A program made the translations under genes and the position numbers. A stretch of DNA of 64,000 nucleotides, taken from Eledone cirrhosa. Lineage: Eukaryota > Mollusca > Cephalopoda > Octopoda > Eledonidae. Location of the stretch: the NCBI GenBank assembly GCA_964016885.1, contig OZ024743.1:11712506-11776505 (forward strand), given 5' to 3'. Position 1 is the first letter of the stretch. Every line of letters begins with the position of its first letter. Shown here piece by piece: positions 1-9,949 of the stretch. The notes beneath the pieces are model-generated. The model made no database searches. It saw only the letters and a program-made list of their open reading frames with translations, and was not told the DNA's origin.

Positions 1-830
1 CTCGGATATCCCAAATACCGTAATTTTTAACTTTTAATGTATAATTTTCCTCAATTCGTTTTTATATATATTAAAGGCTCTCTAAAATTTTAATTCTTCG
101 AAGGGTCTCTCAGAAGAAGTTCCTATTAAAAATATTAAAGGGGCCTTTTCTGAGAGAATTATAGAAGGCTCTTTGAATTAACCTTTAATTGATTAGTTTC
201 TTTCAACTTAGTAGGGAATATCAAAACTTTGTAAGTTTTCTGAAATTTGTAAACGTGATCTCCGGGGAAGAAGGTTTTTTTCTTTCGGAAAACATTTTTT
301 TCTCTAGAAGGAATTTCATAGGAAACTTTATATATTTTTTAGGGAAACTTTATATTTTTATTTTTTATTTTATTAGCCTCTTAATTTCTTCCAGTCTAGT
401 AGGTTTATTGGAGCCTGTAAGCTTTATGCACTTATTGAGGGATTTTCTAAGGTGCTTCTACGGGACCCCAAGTCTTTTAGTTTACTGTTAATGCGTAAAT
501 TATATATTATCTAATTTTTAAACTTCAATCCCTGACCCCGACAACTAATATAAAAGAGCCCCCTTAGAATATAGACCCCAACTATACAAGCGGAGTTGCT
601 GATGTATACCACAATTTCTAACTGCTAGCCTTGAGTGATACGTTGATGTAAATAATGATCTTACAATCACATGTTATATGCCTTGAAAAGTCCCACCATG
701 TGGTCGGACGAAACGGCTGTCGGCAATAAACTTGTTATAATGTCATAATAGTTCCTTTGTTCTTTTTCACTAATATTTCTGCTCTGCGTATACGCATAGA
801 GCTTAACTAGCTACCGTCACATATTTGGTA
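1..830. other. AT-rich non-genic stretch
   Basis: No coding signal, RNA gene or recognisable repeat was found. The stretch is AT-rich, and the one open frame near 189-491 is Phe/Leu/Ile-rich low-complexity translation without similarity that I recognise. Confidence 0.55.
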
Positions 831-885
831 GGTCAGACGTGATCATCGCGATTCACATACAACCTACCATACATCTTACTTATAT

Positions 886-1104
886 ATATGTATGTATATA
901 TATATGTATGTATATATATATATGTATATATAGATATATATATGTATATAGATATATATATGTATATATATATATATATATATGTATGTATATATATATA
1001 TATATATGTATGTATATATATATATATATGTATGTATATATATATATATATATATGTATGTATATATATATATGTATGTATATATATATATATATGTATG
1101 TATG
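886..1104. repeat. TATG/TA compound microsatellite
   Basis: Alternating TATATA runs and TATGTATG blocks form an impure dinucleotide/tetranucleotide array. It is open in several frames on both strands and gives Tyr/Ile/Met/Cys-rich pseudo-proteins, which are not genes. Confidence 0.95.
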
Positions 1105-1275
1105 AATTCATATAACTGCTCTGTAAATCATCTGATGTTATTACATTGAGCTATTTAACTTACTGGTAATAAGGTAGTAATATATTACTGCCTACCACTA
1201 TTTAGGGTTTATAAAAATATATATAACTGCAAAAGGTTTTTGTATTTGCATAACCATAAATAGTATAATTAATAC

Positions 1276-1335
1276 TGTATGTATATATATATGTATGTAT
1301 ATATATATATATGTATGTATATATATATATATATG

Positions 1336-1367
<32 letters not shown>

Positions 1368-1436
1368 TATATGTATGTATGTATATATATATATGTATGT
1401 ATATATATATATATGTATGTATATATATATGTATGT

Positions 1437-1535
<99 letters not shown>

Positions 1536-1580
1536 AGTATATATATGTATGTATATATAAATATATATATGTATGTATAT

Positions 1581-1621
<41 letters not shown>

Positions 1622-1639
1622 TGTATGTATATATATATG
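1276..1639. repeat. TATG/TA compound microsatellite (second block)
   Basis: This is the same TATATA and TATGTATG mosaic as the block near 0.9 kb, including a pure TA run at about 1468-1527. It runs directly into a LINE 3'-end remnant at 1640. TATG runs also adjoin the homologous remnant near 5.7-6.0 kb, so they may belong to that repeat family's 3' region. Confidence 0.95.
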
Positions 1640-2190
1640 GTCGGGTCGTTGGCGACTAAACTGGCAACCCCACCAAGGTTTCTTGGTGAGGAGGGTGACT
1701 TTGGACATCCTGCAGGACTAAAAACAAAACCTGTCAAAGGGCAAAGGAGCTCTTAAGAGTCAATGGCCATCAAAATCACCGGGAGAGATGACCCCTTAGC
1801 CTTTGTCAAGGCAGAATTCTAGGAGAAGGAAAACTCTGATATAACACCTGCAACCCTGATGGTATCCAATGATGTTGACTTGTTCTTCTTTTTGGTAAAT
1901 ATCATCTTGGTTAAGAGAGTGGGACTGGCTTTGTGCAGTGCCTTTGCTCACTATAAAAGCTTCACGGCACAGGCATTGCTTTATATCTGGAGATCTCTCT
2001 GCACTTGTCGTCACATGGTACCATGGGCCCAGCACTATGTGTCAATAATTGTCACAAGTGTAGTGTTTGTACCAGAGTTTTCAAGTTGCTGGCTGGACTA
2101 AAATGTCACTCGTTCAGCGCATTGGTAGGAGTTCTCCTACATGGATGTAAAGTAGTGGCCGTACTCAAAAACGAGTTGGCAGCCACCATA
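1640..2190 (+). mobile_element. LINE 3'-end remnant
   Basis: This stretch has diverged homology to the reverse strand of 5440-5960. Shared blocks include the motif around ggtcgggtcgttggcgac at 1640 and the block around 1795-1990. Near 2045-2110 a + frame reads CHKCSVC followed by LAGLKCH, a decayed C2H2 finger like those at the C-terminus of some molluscan LINE proteins. The same LAGLK-H motif followed by ELAATI/EFAAIM appears in the LINE at 6005-8850 on the other strand. It is non-functional. Confidence 0.55.
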
Positions 2191-2247
2191 TATATATGTA
2201 TATATATATATATATGTGTGTATGTGTGTATATCTATATATACATAT
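2190..2247. repeat. TA/TG microsatellite
   Basis: A short TATATA/TGTGTATG run lies between the LINE remnant and the following SINE. Confidence 0.8.
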
Positions 2248-2611
2248 TGAGAGTATTGGCCTTGCAATCGAAAGGTTGTGAGTTCAATTCTCAGACCGGG
2301 TGATGTGTTGTTTCCTTGACCAAGACACTTTATTTCACATTGCTCCAGTTTACTCAGCTGTAGAAATGAGATGATAGGGACTGGGGGTCCCTATCATTCC
2401 ACTGCAAAGTAGTCGTGGAGGTTCCACGGCAAAAAAGCACCCAGCCCACACTGTAAAGTGGATGTGGCGGTGCAGCGGGAAAAAAGCACCCAGCACTCAC
2501 TGTAAATGAGGTTGGTGTTAGGAAGGGCATCCAGCTGTAGAAATCAAACCAGAATCAGTTCCCGTCCCACCCTTGCAAGCAGGGAAAAAGTGGACGTAAA
2601 ATGAAATGATG
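2248..2611 (+). mobile_element. tRNA-derived SINE, truncated head
   Basis: A tRNA-like head retains the anticodon-arm to box B part (ttgtgagttcaattctcag). It is followed by the SINE body (gtgatgtgttgtttccttg, then ctcagctgtagaaatgag) and a tail with repeated cagcactcactgtaaatgag and ggcatccagctgtagaaa. It matches the element at 6661-6994 and, inverted, 3018-3402. The tail carries a duplicated stretch (aagcacccagc twice). This family is known from cephalopod genomes. Confidence 0.85.
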
Positions 2612-2639
2612 TGTGCTCCCAGCTGTGGTCACCCCCATA

Positions 2640-2990
2640 GTATCAAACTAACCATGGAGCTTGAAGTATTCCAATGAAGCTACACCAAGAAGGTTGCCAC
2701 GATGAAGGAGATAAACTACTGGGAGAGTCTAAAAGAACTGAAACTCTACTCCTCGGAATGAAGACGGGAGAGATATGCAATGATATACATATGGAAAATC
2801 CTGGGGGACTAAGACCAAACTTTCGCATCGAGAGCTGGACCAATTCTCGAACAGGATGTCACTGTGTGGTACCAAAGGTCCCGTCTTCCACATCTAGAAT
2901 CAGGAGCAGCTATTGCAATAGCCTGGGGTTCAAAGGCCCTCAACTTGGTTTTCAAAATTTAAATTTGTGTTTCCTATTCATCAATGCTTC
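2640..2990 (+). pseudogene. LINE ORF C-terminal fragment
   Basis: The + frame reads KLLGESKRTETLLLGMKTGE, then PGGLRPNFRIES, then a block ending SLGFKGPQL. This is the C-terminal tail found downstream of reverse transcriptase in jockey/CR1-like LINEs of molluscs and cnidarians. The same tail is better preserved, inverted, at 4584-4964, which reads ILEGLAPNFSIESGT and RLGFKGPQLFNKLPRDLRD. The fragment is 5' truncated, out of frame in places, and inactive. Confidence 0.7.
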
Positions 2991-3017
2991 AAGCAAGCTA
3001 TAAAACTCTGTTATATT

Positions 3018-3402
3018 TCATCATCATCATTGTATGTCAGTTCTTCTACGCTAGCATGGGTTGTCCTGTTGTGAACAGTGTCCGGTCGGCTGACCTTGTC
3101 TTGCTCATACGGGAACTGATTCTGTTTTGAGTTCTACAGCTGGATGCCCTTCCTAACACCAACTTCATTGACAGTGAGTGCTGGGTGCTTTTTTTTTTTT
3201 TTTGCCGTGGCACCTCCACGACCACTTTGCAGTGGAATGATAGGGACCCCAGTCCTATCATCTCATTTCTACAGCTGAGTAAACTGGAGCAATGTGAAAT
3301 AAAGTGTCTTGCTCAAGGAAACAACACATCATCCGGTCCGAGAATTAAACTCACAACCTTTCAATTGCAAGCCCAATGCTCTAACCACTGAGCCATGTGC
3401 CT
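3018..3402 (-). mobile_element. tRNA-derived SINE with intact box A and box B
   Basis: Read on the reverse strand, the head contains catggctcagtggtta (box A fit) and a gagttnaattctcgg-type box B. It is followed by the usual body and a tail ending in (ATG)n, seen as tcatcatcatcat near 3020 on the + strand. With the SINE at 2248 it forms an inverted pair about 400 bp apart. Confidence 0.85.
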
Positions 3403-3429
3403 TCTATTGTTGGCAATGTTAGGTCAGGT

Positions 3430-4075
3430 GACCATGTCTTGCTCATAAAGAACTGATTTGGGCTTGGTTTCTACAGCTGGATGCCCTTCCTAATGCCAAG
3501 CTCATTTACAATGAGTACTGGGTGTTTTTTGTTGTGATTCCTCCACGACTACTTTACAGTGTAGACTGGGTGTTTTTTACCGTGTCACCATCACGACCAC
3601 TTTACAGTGTTTCGGCCTGTTCTCATGAAAGATATATTGGCGGGTGGGATGGAGTGGTGCATACCGTATGTATGTTTCAGCCTTGGCCTGGGCCCGTGGG
3701 AAGTTGGGGTTTCTGTATTACCTCATAACGCCAGAGATCTTGGTCCTGTGTCATTGACTTTCAGAGGTGCAATTGGGCAAGGTCGGCTTTTATCACTTCA
3801 TCTCAAGTCTTTCTGGGACTTTATGTAGCTGTCATTCTTCATACGAATCACATGTCCATACCAACATAATCTCTTTTGAATTTGCCACCGACGCAGTAGG
3901 CAGTGATTTTATCAATGGCTTGGAATTAGTCCTCGCTTTGCTTTTTCCATCCACTGAATTATTTTTGTATAAGTTCCCTGTGTCCACGTATTGCCTGGAA
4001 ACTTAGCTGAGAATAGACTTCCCTGGTGACGAAAGGCTTCTCCGTGCTCTCTTCGGATAGTACGTTTAATCCCTT
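3430..4075 (-). mobile_element. LINE 3' end (ORF tail plus 3' UTR)
   Basis: On the reverse strand a decayed frame reads KADLAQLHL and DQDLWRYEVIQKPQLPTGPG, followed by the 3' UTR with cactgtaaagtggtcgtgg-type and ggcatccagctgtagaaa motifs. The same segment recurs at 14205-14710. The UTR motifs are shared with the SINE tails, so this is probably the LINE family, or a close relative, that mobilises the SINEs. Confidence 0.6.
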
Positions 4076-4143
4076 TCAGAAACTAATTAGTTGGGAGTGA
4101 AATTTAAGTAAGTAAGTTAATTTTATAATTTTCTTATTTTACG

Positions 4144-4147
<4 letters not shown>

Positions 4148-4180
<33 letters not shown>

Positions 4181-4181
4181 A

Positions 4182-4214
<33 letters not shown>

Positions 4215-4268
4215 CACCCAAACACACACGCACATATATATATATATACACAAACACACACACATATT
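4148..4268. repeat. TA/CA microsatellite, three sub-blocks
   Basis: Three successive TATATA tracts alternate with ACACAAACACACAC tracts, a tandem duplication of a roughly 40 bp compound repeat. Confidence 0.9.
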
Positions 4269-4559
4269 TATATCTTTTAGCAGAGCATTTTAATATTGCC
4301 ACTCAATGAAAACCCTTTGTTTGGAATAAATGAATCTTGAAAATTAGGAGTGCCTGTCAGTGTGTATGTTTGTCTACTTAGCATCAATTTACTACCCTCC
4401 CCTACCACCAGAAAATACCACCATATTACATTGACAGTCGGCTTTTCTGATGATTTCCTCTGAATGAAACAGTTCTAGTCCTGTTGAAGCCATTTCTATA
4501 TTAAATATATATATATATACTCTTTTAGCTGTTCCATCCATCCGGCTGAGACCATGATT

Positions 4560-5145
4560 GGGCAGTCCTTGTTGCTACACATTCTATCTCCAGCCTGTGT
4601 TGGCTGGCCATTGATGTAAGAGGGAGTTCGTTGCTGCTGCCCTTAGGTTACCTTCGTACCATGATGTGGGCTCATCCGGGATCCTGGATAACAGGGTGTC
4701 GAGAAGTTTCTTGAAAATATCCATGGCCACACCATGTAGATCTCTCAAATCCCTTGGCAGTTTGTTGAAGAGTTGAGGGCCTTTGAACCCCAGTCTATTG
4801 AAATATCTGCTTCTTGTTCTAGATGTGGAAGATGGGACCTTTGTCACCACACAGTGACGTCCTGTTCGGGGGTTGGTCCCGCTCTCAATACTAAAGTTTG
4901 GCGCTAGTCCCTCCAGGATTTTCCATATGTATATCACTGCGTATCTCTCCCGTCTTCGTTCCAAGGAGTAGTTTCAGTTCTTTTAGCCTCTCCCAGTAGC
5001 TCATCTCCTTCATCGTGCAATCCTCTTGGTGTAGCTTCATTGGATTGTCTCAAGTTCCATGGTTAGTTTGATACTATGGGGTGACCACAGCTGGGAGCAA
5101 TAGTCCAGGCGGCTTAGGACAAATGGCCTTCATAGTATCAACATG
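4560..5145 (-). pseudogene. LINE ORF C-terminal fragment (best preserved copy)
   Basis: A 126-codon reverse-strand frame (4584-4964) is open. It shows RRRERYAVIYIWKILEGLAP, KVPSSTSRTRSRYFNRLGFK and QLFNKLPRDLRDLHG in order, ending PDEPTSWYEGNLRAA and NSLLHQW. This is the conserved post-RT tail of jockey/CR1-like LINEs. Homology continues to about 5145 in broken frame. No reverse transcriptase precedes it, so it is a 5'-truncated dead copy. Confidence 0.75.
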
Positions 5146-5439
5146 GTCTCCCGGTCTCTTATATAGAAAACCTCATAAAAAGTCAAGATTTGTTTCGATT
5201 TAACAGAGCAGAAAGAATTCGCGTCAGAATATTCCAACCAATCCAGCCTATATCAGCTGAATAAATATGTATATGGAGATATATATATATACACACCCAC
5301 ATGCACATATATATATATATATATACATGCACGCGCACACACGTATATATACACACACACATACACGCATGCATGCATACATGATGGCTTCCCCCTCATT
5401 ATCGAGTATGACCATTGCACGATAAACCATTATTAATAA
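5146..5439. repeat. Non-genic stretch with TA/CA/CATG microsatellites
   Basis: Simple repeats lie at about 5276-5380 (TATATA, ACACACAC and GCATGCATGCAT runs). The remainder has no recognisable content. Confidence 0.7.
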
Positions 5440-5960
5440 TTATTAATTAATTCTATCGTGCAATGCCTGTGCGTGAAGATATTTTTTAAAGTGAAGAAAG
5501 ACTGCACTGAGCCAATCCCACTCTCTGAGCGACAGTAGCTATAACTCGAAAAGAAGAAAATATCAACATCATCGGTAACTACTGCGCCGCAGGTTTTATA
5601 TCGGAGTTATCCCAGTTTCCTGAGTTGCCTTCTCCTAGAAGAATGCCCTGACAAAGGCTAGGGGTCCTTCACTCCCAGTGGTTTAACCGCGCGATCGGGT
5701 ATCCAGCCCGATTATTTCTATGTCCCCGCGCATGTACATACACATGCACCCATGTATATATACATATACATACATACATATGTACATACATATTTACACA
5801 CTTTTGGATGGCCGTTGACTTATGAGATCTTCCGCCCTTTTGTCAAGTTTTGTATTTTGTCCAAATTCACCCTCCTCACCAAGTAAACTTGGTGGGGCTG
5901 CCGGTTTAGTCGCCGACGACCCAACCATGCAACAGATTGTACTGGGTTACATGTTACCAA
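5440..5960 (-). mobile_element. LINE 3'-end remnant, inverted relative to 1640-2190
   Basis: Reverse-strand homology to 1640-1990 includes the blocks around ctttgtcagggcattcttc, gatgatgttgatattttc and gagagtgggattggctcag. The block at 5820-5925 corresponds to the ggtcgggtcgttggcgac segment. TATG microsatellites (5735-5800) sit inside. It directly abuts the 3' end of the LINE at 6005-8850 and may be its 3' UTR. Confidence 0.6.
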
Positions 5961-6660
5961 TAGCACTCAAGAGTGACCTGACATACATACATACATACTA
6001 CATGATGGCTGCAAACTCGTGTTCAAGTATTGCCATCGCCCAATAAAATGTTCAAAAATGTGAAGCACAAATGTGACTCTTTAAACCAGCCAAATACTTG
6101 CACCCTCTGGCACACACATGGCAACTTTAGGGTCCCCCAAAACCTTCCATTGCTTTGTTCTGGCTGTATGTTCACATGTATCTTTTAAGACCTCCCATGC
6201 TTGTACATTTCTTACACCTTTTCAGATCATAATCTACATGAGGTCTACTGATATGACTTTGTTCATGTCTAATCAAACCAGCTTTGCTCAGGCTGACTCG
6301 ACCACAGTGCTGGCAAACCAGATGATGTTCAACAGCAGGCAGTTCAGAACAGTCTCAATGTTAGGTGTTCTCAGTGTTAGGTGTTCTCTCCGACGAGTTT
6401 CAAAGTGTTCACCACCTGTCTTGATCAAACGTCTCCACTTCACACGCTCGTCAGCCATTTTCTCCCATTCGTCAGATGAAATTCCAGCACAAGCCAAGGT
6501 GCCCCTGATACAGTCCCGGTACCACCTTTTCGGTTTATGTGGTGGTCGCCTTCCTTCACACAGTTCTCCATAGAGAAGTTGCTTTGGAATACGATCATCA
6601 GACATCCGGACCACGTGACTGCACCACCTCAACCGATACTGAAAGATTATGCTCTCTCTA

Positions 6661-6994
6661 GAGCCACATGGCTTAGTGGTTAGAGCATTGGCTTTGCAAT
6701 CGAAAGGTTGTGAGTTCAATTCTCAGACCGGGTGATGTGTTGTTTCCTTGAGCAAGACACTATTTCACATTGATCCAGTTTACTCAGCTGTAGAAATGAG
6801 ATGATAGGGACTGGGGTCCCTATCATTCCACTGCAAAGTGGTCGTGGAGGTGCCACGGCAAAAAACCACCCAGCACTCACTGTAAATGAGGTTGGTGTTA
6901 GGAAGGGCATCCAGCTGTAGAAATCAAGCCAGAATCAGTTCCCGTCCCACCCTTGCAAGCAGGGAAAAGTGGACGTGAAATGAAATGATGATAG
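6661..6994 (+). mobile_element. tRNA-derived SINE inserted in the LINE, full head
   Basis: The head gccacatggcttagtggtta fits box A (TGGCTTAGTGG) and ttgtgagttcaattctcag fits box B. The body and tail match the SINEs at 2248 and 3018, ending at an aatgaaatgatgatag tail. The SINE lies between the RT domain and the post-RT tail of the LINE relic on the opposite strand, so it is younger than that LINE. The tRNA head is a transposon promoter, not a working tRNA gene. Confidence 0.9.
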
Positions 6995-7701
6995 TCACGC
7001 ACCTGCTCCGTTCTAGAACTTCCAAATCACTGGCGAACATTTTCCACCACACCCCAAGTAACTTATGAAGAGATTGTTGGTGAAATCTCTCCAGATCCTT
7101 GAGGTGCTTTCTGTATGTGACCCACGTTTCACAAACATAAAGTAAAGAGGAGACGACACAAGTCAGATACACTTTCACCTTGGTTACGATAGTGATACCT
7201 CGTCTGGACCATAAACATTGATGCAGCCGTCCCAAAGCATCACTGGCTTTCTTGATTCTTAAGGATATTTCATTATCATGTGTGCATGAAGTGTTCAATG
7301 TACTACCAAGGTAAACAAACTTGTCAGCAACTTTTAGCCTCTTTCCGTACACGTACACACTTGGTGCAGTGTACTCGTTTCCAGGTACTGGCTGATACAT
7401 CACAACAGTCTTTTCCAAGTTTACTGTGACGCCCAAAGTGCTGCAAGCTGCAGAAAAAGAGTTTATAATAGGCTGCATGTCACTTTGTGAGTTTGCAAAA
7501 AGATCGCAGTCGTCTGCATACAAAAACTCTCGGATTATAGATGTTAATACCTTTGTGCTTGTACCAAAGCGCCTGGTGTTGAACAACCTTCCTGAAGTGC
7601 GATACCTGATGTAAACCCCATGAGAAACACTATCGTAAAATATAAGGAAAACGGAGTTGGAGCCGGAATGTCCCCCTGCTTCACTCCATTTTCAACTAAT
7701 A

Positions 7702-7752
7702 TCCAAACCCATGCAAGCGTGGAACACGGACGTTAAACGATGATGATGATGA
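7702..7752 (+). mobile_element. LINE/SINE 3'-tail scrap with (GATGAT)n end
   Basis: The sequence ccaaacccatgcaagcgtgg, then cggacgttaaacgatgatga, is the terminal tail common to cephalopod LINE/SINE families. Here it interrupts the RT relic. Confidence 0.65.
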
Positions 7753-8849
7753 TTGGTTCAGAGATGCTACCACCAATACTGACCAAAGCCTTCATGTCAT
7801 CATGGAAAAGATGCAGAATCTTCTACCCTACCTTGGATTTTTTTCCTACAACGCAGTTCGATTGACAGTTTCAAAGGCCTTTGTCAAGTCAACAAAGACC
7901 TGGTAAAGGTCCATACATTGTTCGATACACTTTTCTTGCAGCTGCCGAGCAGAAACGATCATATCCACTGTTCCTCTTTCGTTTCTGAACCCACACTGCG
8001 ACTCAGGCAACACATTCAGAGCAACTCTTGGGATCAATCTATCCATCAATATTCGACACGACTTTACCAACTACTGAAAGAAGGGATATGACATGATAAT
8101 TGCCACATTTGTCCTTTCCTTTATGGAGAATCACCATGAGCGCATCCTTCTTGTGGGACATTCTCATCTTCCCACACCATTTTCATGAGGTCAGTCAGGC
8201 GCTGCATGAAGTTTTCACCACCACACTTCAAAACCTCTCCACTCAGACCATCCATACCAGGAGACTTACCACAGTTCAGCTTATGCACAACAGAAGACCC
8301 CTCTGCAAGAGAAGATACATTAGCCATCTCATATGCTTCACTGGTTCAATTGGAATGGAACAAATGAAATCATCATCAACCTGGGATGACTGATTTAAGA
8401 GCTCATCAAAGTGATCTCTCTATCTGTCGAGTGTCTTTTGGGTCGCGCAGTAATTGCTTGCCATCTTTTGATCTCAAAGGGGCCACTGGAGAGCTGAAAG
8501 GGCCATACACCTCTGTGAGTAGAAAGTGCGACAGTTTCACATTGTTGCCGTCAGATGCCACTTGAACTTCATCTGCTTTGTTGCTCCACCAGGTATTTTG
8601 CATAGCCCTGAGTTTCACCTGCACTTCCTTCTTTACCTGTCTGTAACGCTCATAATTGTCACCAACAGAGCTACTACCTTTAAGAACTTTATCAAGTGCC
8701 TTTTGTTTTCTGTCTAGCAGAGCCTTGACCTCCTGGTCATTCTCATCAAACCAGTCCTTGTTTTCTGTGACAAAGCCAAGGACCTCTGCTGAAGCCTCAT
8801 AGACCGAGCTCCTGAAGTCCTTCCAGTTGTTCTCATACACGCATACATA

Positions 8850-8935
8850 CTTACATATATACATACATCCATCCATCCATATATACATGTATACACACAT
8901 CCATCCATACGTGTATACATACATACATACAATGG
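8850..8935. repeat. CATA/CATC microsatellite
   Basis: Runs of ATACATACATAC and ATCCATCCAT terminate the LINE relic on its 5' side. Confidence 0.85.
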
Positions 8936-9350
8936 TTAAAGTGTTTGACTGACGACCATAAGTTCATGGGTTCATATTTGGGACCGAGTAGTTATTGAAT
9001 CAACCTGATATCAATGTTTATTATACAGCACACTTCCTCTTTGGTATAATATGACACATAGTAATATCTAACATAGTACCCATCTAATCTGTTATATGAT
9101 TTACCTTTCCTCTGTGAAGGCACATGCCTTAGGGCTTACGGTACTGGACTAACCATTATAAAGTCATGGGCTCGTTTCTTCGATCCTGCAGCATGTTGCG
9201 TCCTTCAGTAAAATACTTTAGTTTGTGTAGCATCTTCTACCAGGACTTGCGGCAGACAGATAATATCAGTAATGGAAAAAACCTTGTTTCATTAGTATGA
9301 CCTGGAAATCAGTTCCACTCTATTTATCTTCTTTATTAAAGGCAATCAAA
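8936..9350 (+). mobile_element. Possible degenerate tRNA-derived SINE heads
   Basis: Two weak tRNA-like starts are visible. One is near 8931 (aatggttaaagtgtttgac, then catgggttcatatttgggac) and the other near 9115 (acatgccttagggcttacgg, then catgggctcgtttcttcgat). Each has a box B-like GGGTTC/GGCTC element at the right distance. The bodies do not match the main SINE family, so this is a low-confidence call. Confidence 0.35.
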
Positions 9351-9570
9351 TTATTTTTTATTTTATTCTTTTTCTTATTTTTCCATGTTTGTTAAATAAA
9401 TTCCAAAAAATCGAACTAAATTGAAATTTTGTAAAATTTCCATAAAAGTTAATGTTTACAATACAATAAAATGTAATAAAATGTATTGAAGTCGACGAAA
9501 TGTGGACCTTCATTTTCGAAAGATGGATAATGCTATAAGCAGGCCTTACAATATTGTACCACAATTTTCC

Positions 9571-9705
9571 TTTGTGCAAAAGTGGGCAGCCGAATTTAGG
9601 AAAGGATAGGGGATTCTTGAAGATGACCCAATGTCTGGACGTCCTACAACTACCACTACCGAGGAAAACATTGATCTCAGTACTGCAACGCCGATGGAAG
9701 AAGTT
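9571..9705 (+). pseudogene. mariner-like transposase fragment
   Basis: The + frame reads VQKWAAEFRKG, a stop, then GILEDDPMSGRPTTTTTEEN. This is the helix-turn-helix and linker part (WxxxFRxG...DxxxSGRP) at the N-terminus of mariner/Tc1-family transposases. Only about 40 residues remain. The DDE catalytic domain is absent. Confidence 0.75.
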
Positions 9706-9949
9706 AAGGGCCACCTATATTTTCATTTAAGTAACTCCACTTACATCGATATGCTTTATAACCATGACTTTTTTTCTATTTGTTTTCTAATTTGGCCCTT
9801 TTATGTCTTCTCTCTCTCTCTCTCTCTCTCCTCTTCCCTCTCTCTCTCTCAAAAAAACGCGTGAAAACTCCACTTACGCGTGGTAGTAATACGAAAATAA
9901 ACGATGTTTCACCACGAAAGTGACAACCGACCGCACCTCACACCTTAGG
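9706..9949. other. Non-genic, short CT tract
   Basis: A CT-rich run lies at 9810-9851. Nothing else was recognised. Confidence 0.6.

Larger units (their letters stand above)
6005..8850 (-). pseudogene. Decayed non-LTR retrotransposon (reverse transcriptase)
   Basis: Read on the reverse strand the relic keeps the order of a LINE ORF2. First comes a pre-RT linker at 8850-8406 (DWFDENDQEVKALLDRKQKA and LRAMQNTWWSNKADEVQ). Next are RT parts at 8327-8121 (GKSPGMDGLSGEVLK) and 8070-7846 (PESQCGFRNERGTVDMI and LTKAFETVNR). The catalytic motif YADDC is at about 7506-7520, followed by thumb/tail sequence KVYLTCVVSSLLYVCETWV. The post-RT segment at 6660-6288 reads RWCSHVVRMSDDRIPKQLLY, and C2H2-like fingers (CQHCGRVSLSKAGLIRH) follow to about 6010. 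The endonuclease domain is missing, frames shift several times, and a SINE and a LINE-tail scrap are inserted. It resembles the RT usually mislabelled craniofacial development protein 2-like in mollusc annotations. It is inactive. Confidence 0.85.

Noticed and set aside
833..1756. Long open frames rich in Tyr, Ile, Met, Cys and His on both strands
   Set aside because: They are translations of TATG/TA microsatellites, open in several frames at once, with no domain or codon signal.
6661..6735. tRNA gene
   Set aside because: Box A and box B are present, but the segment continues into a SINE body and matches other SINE copies. It is a transposon promoter.
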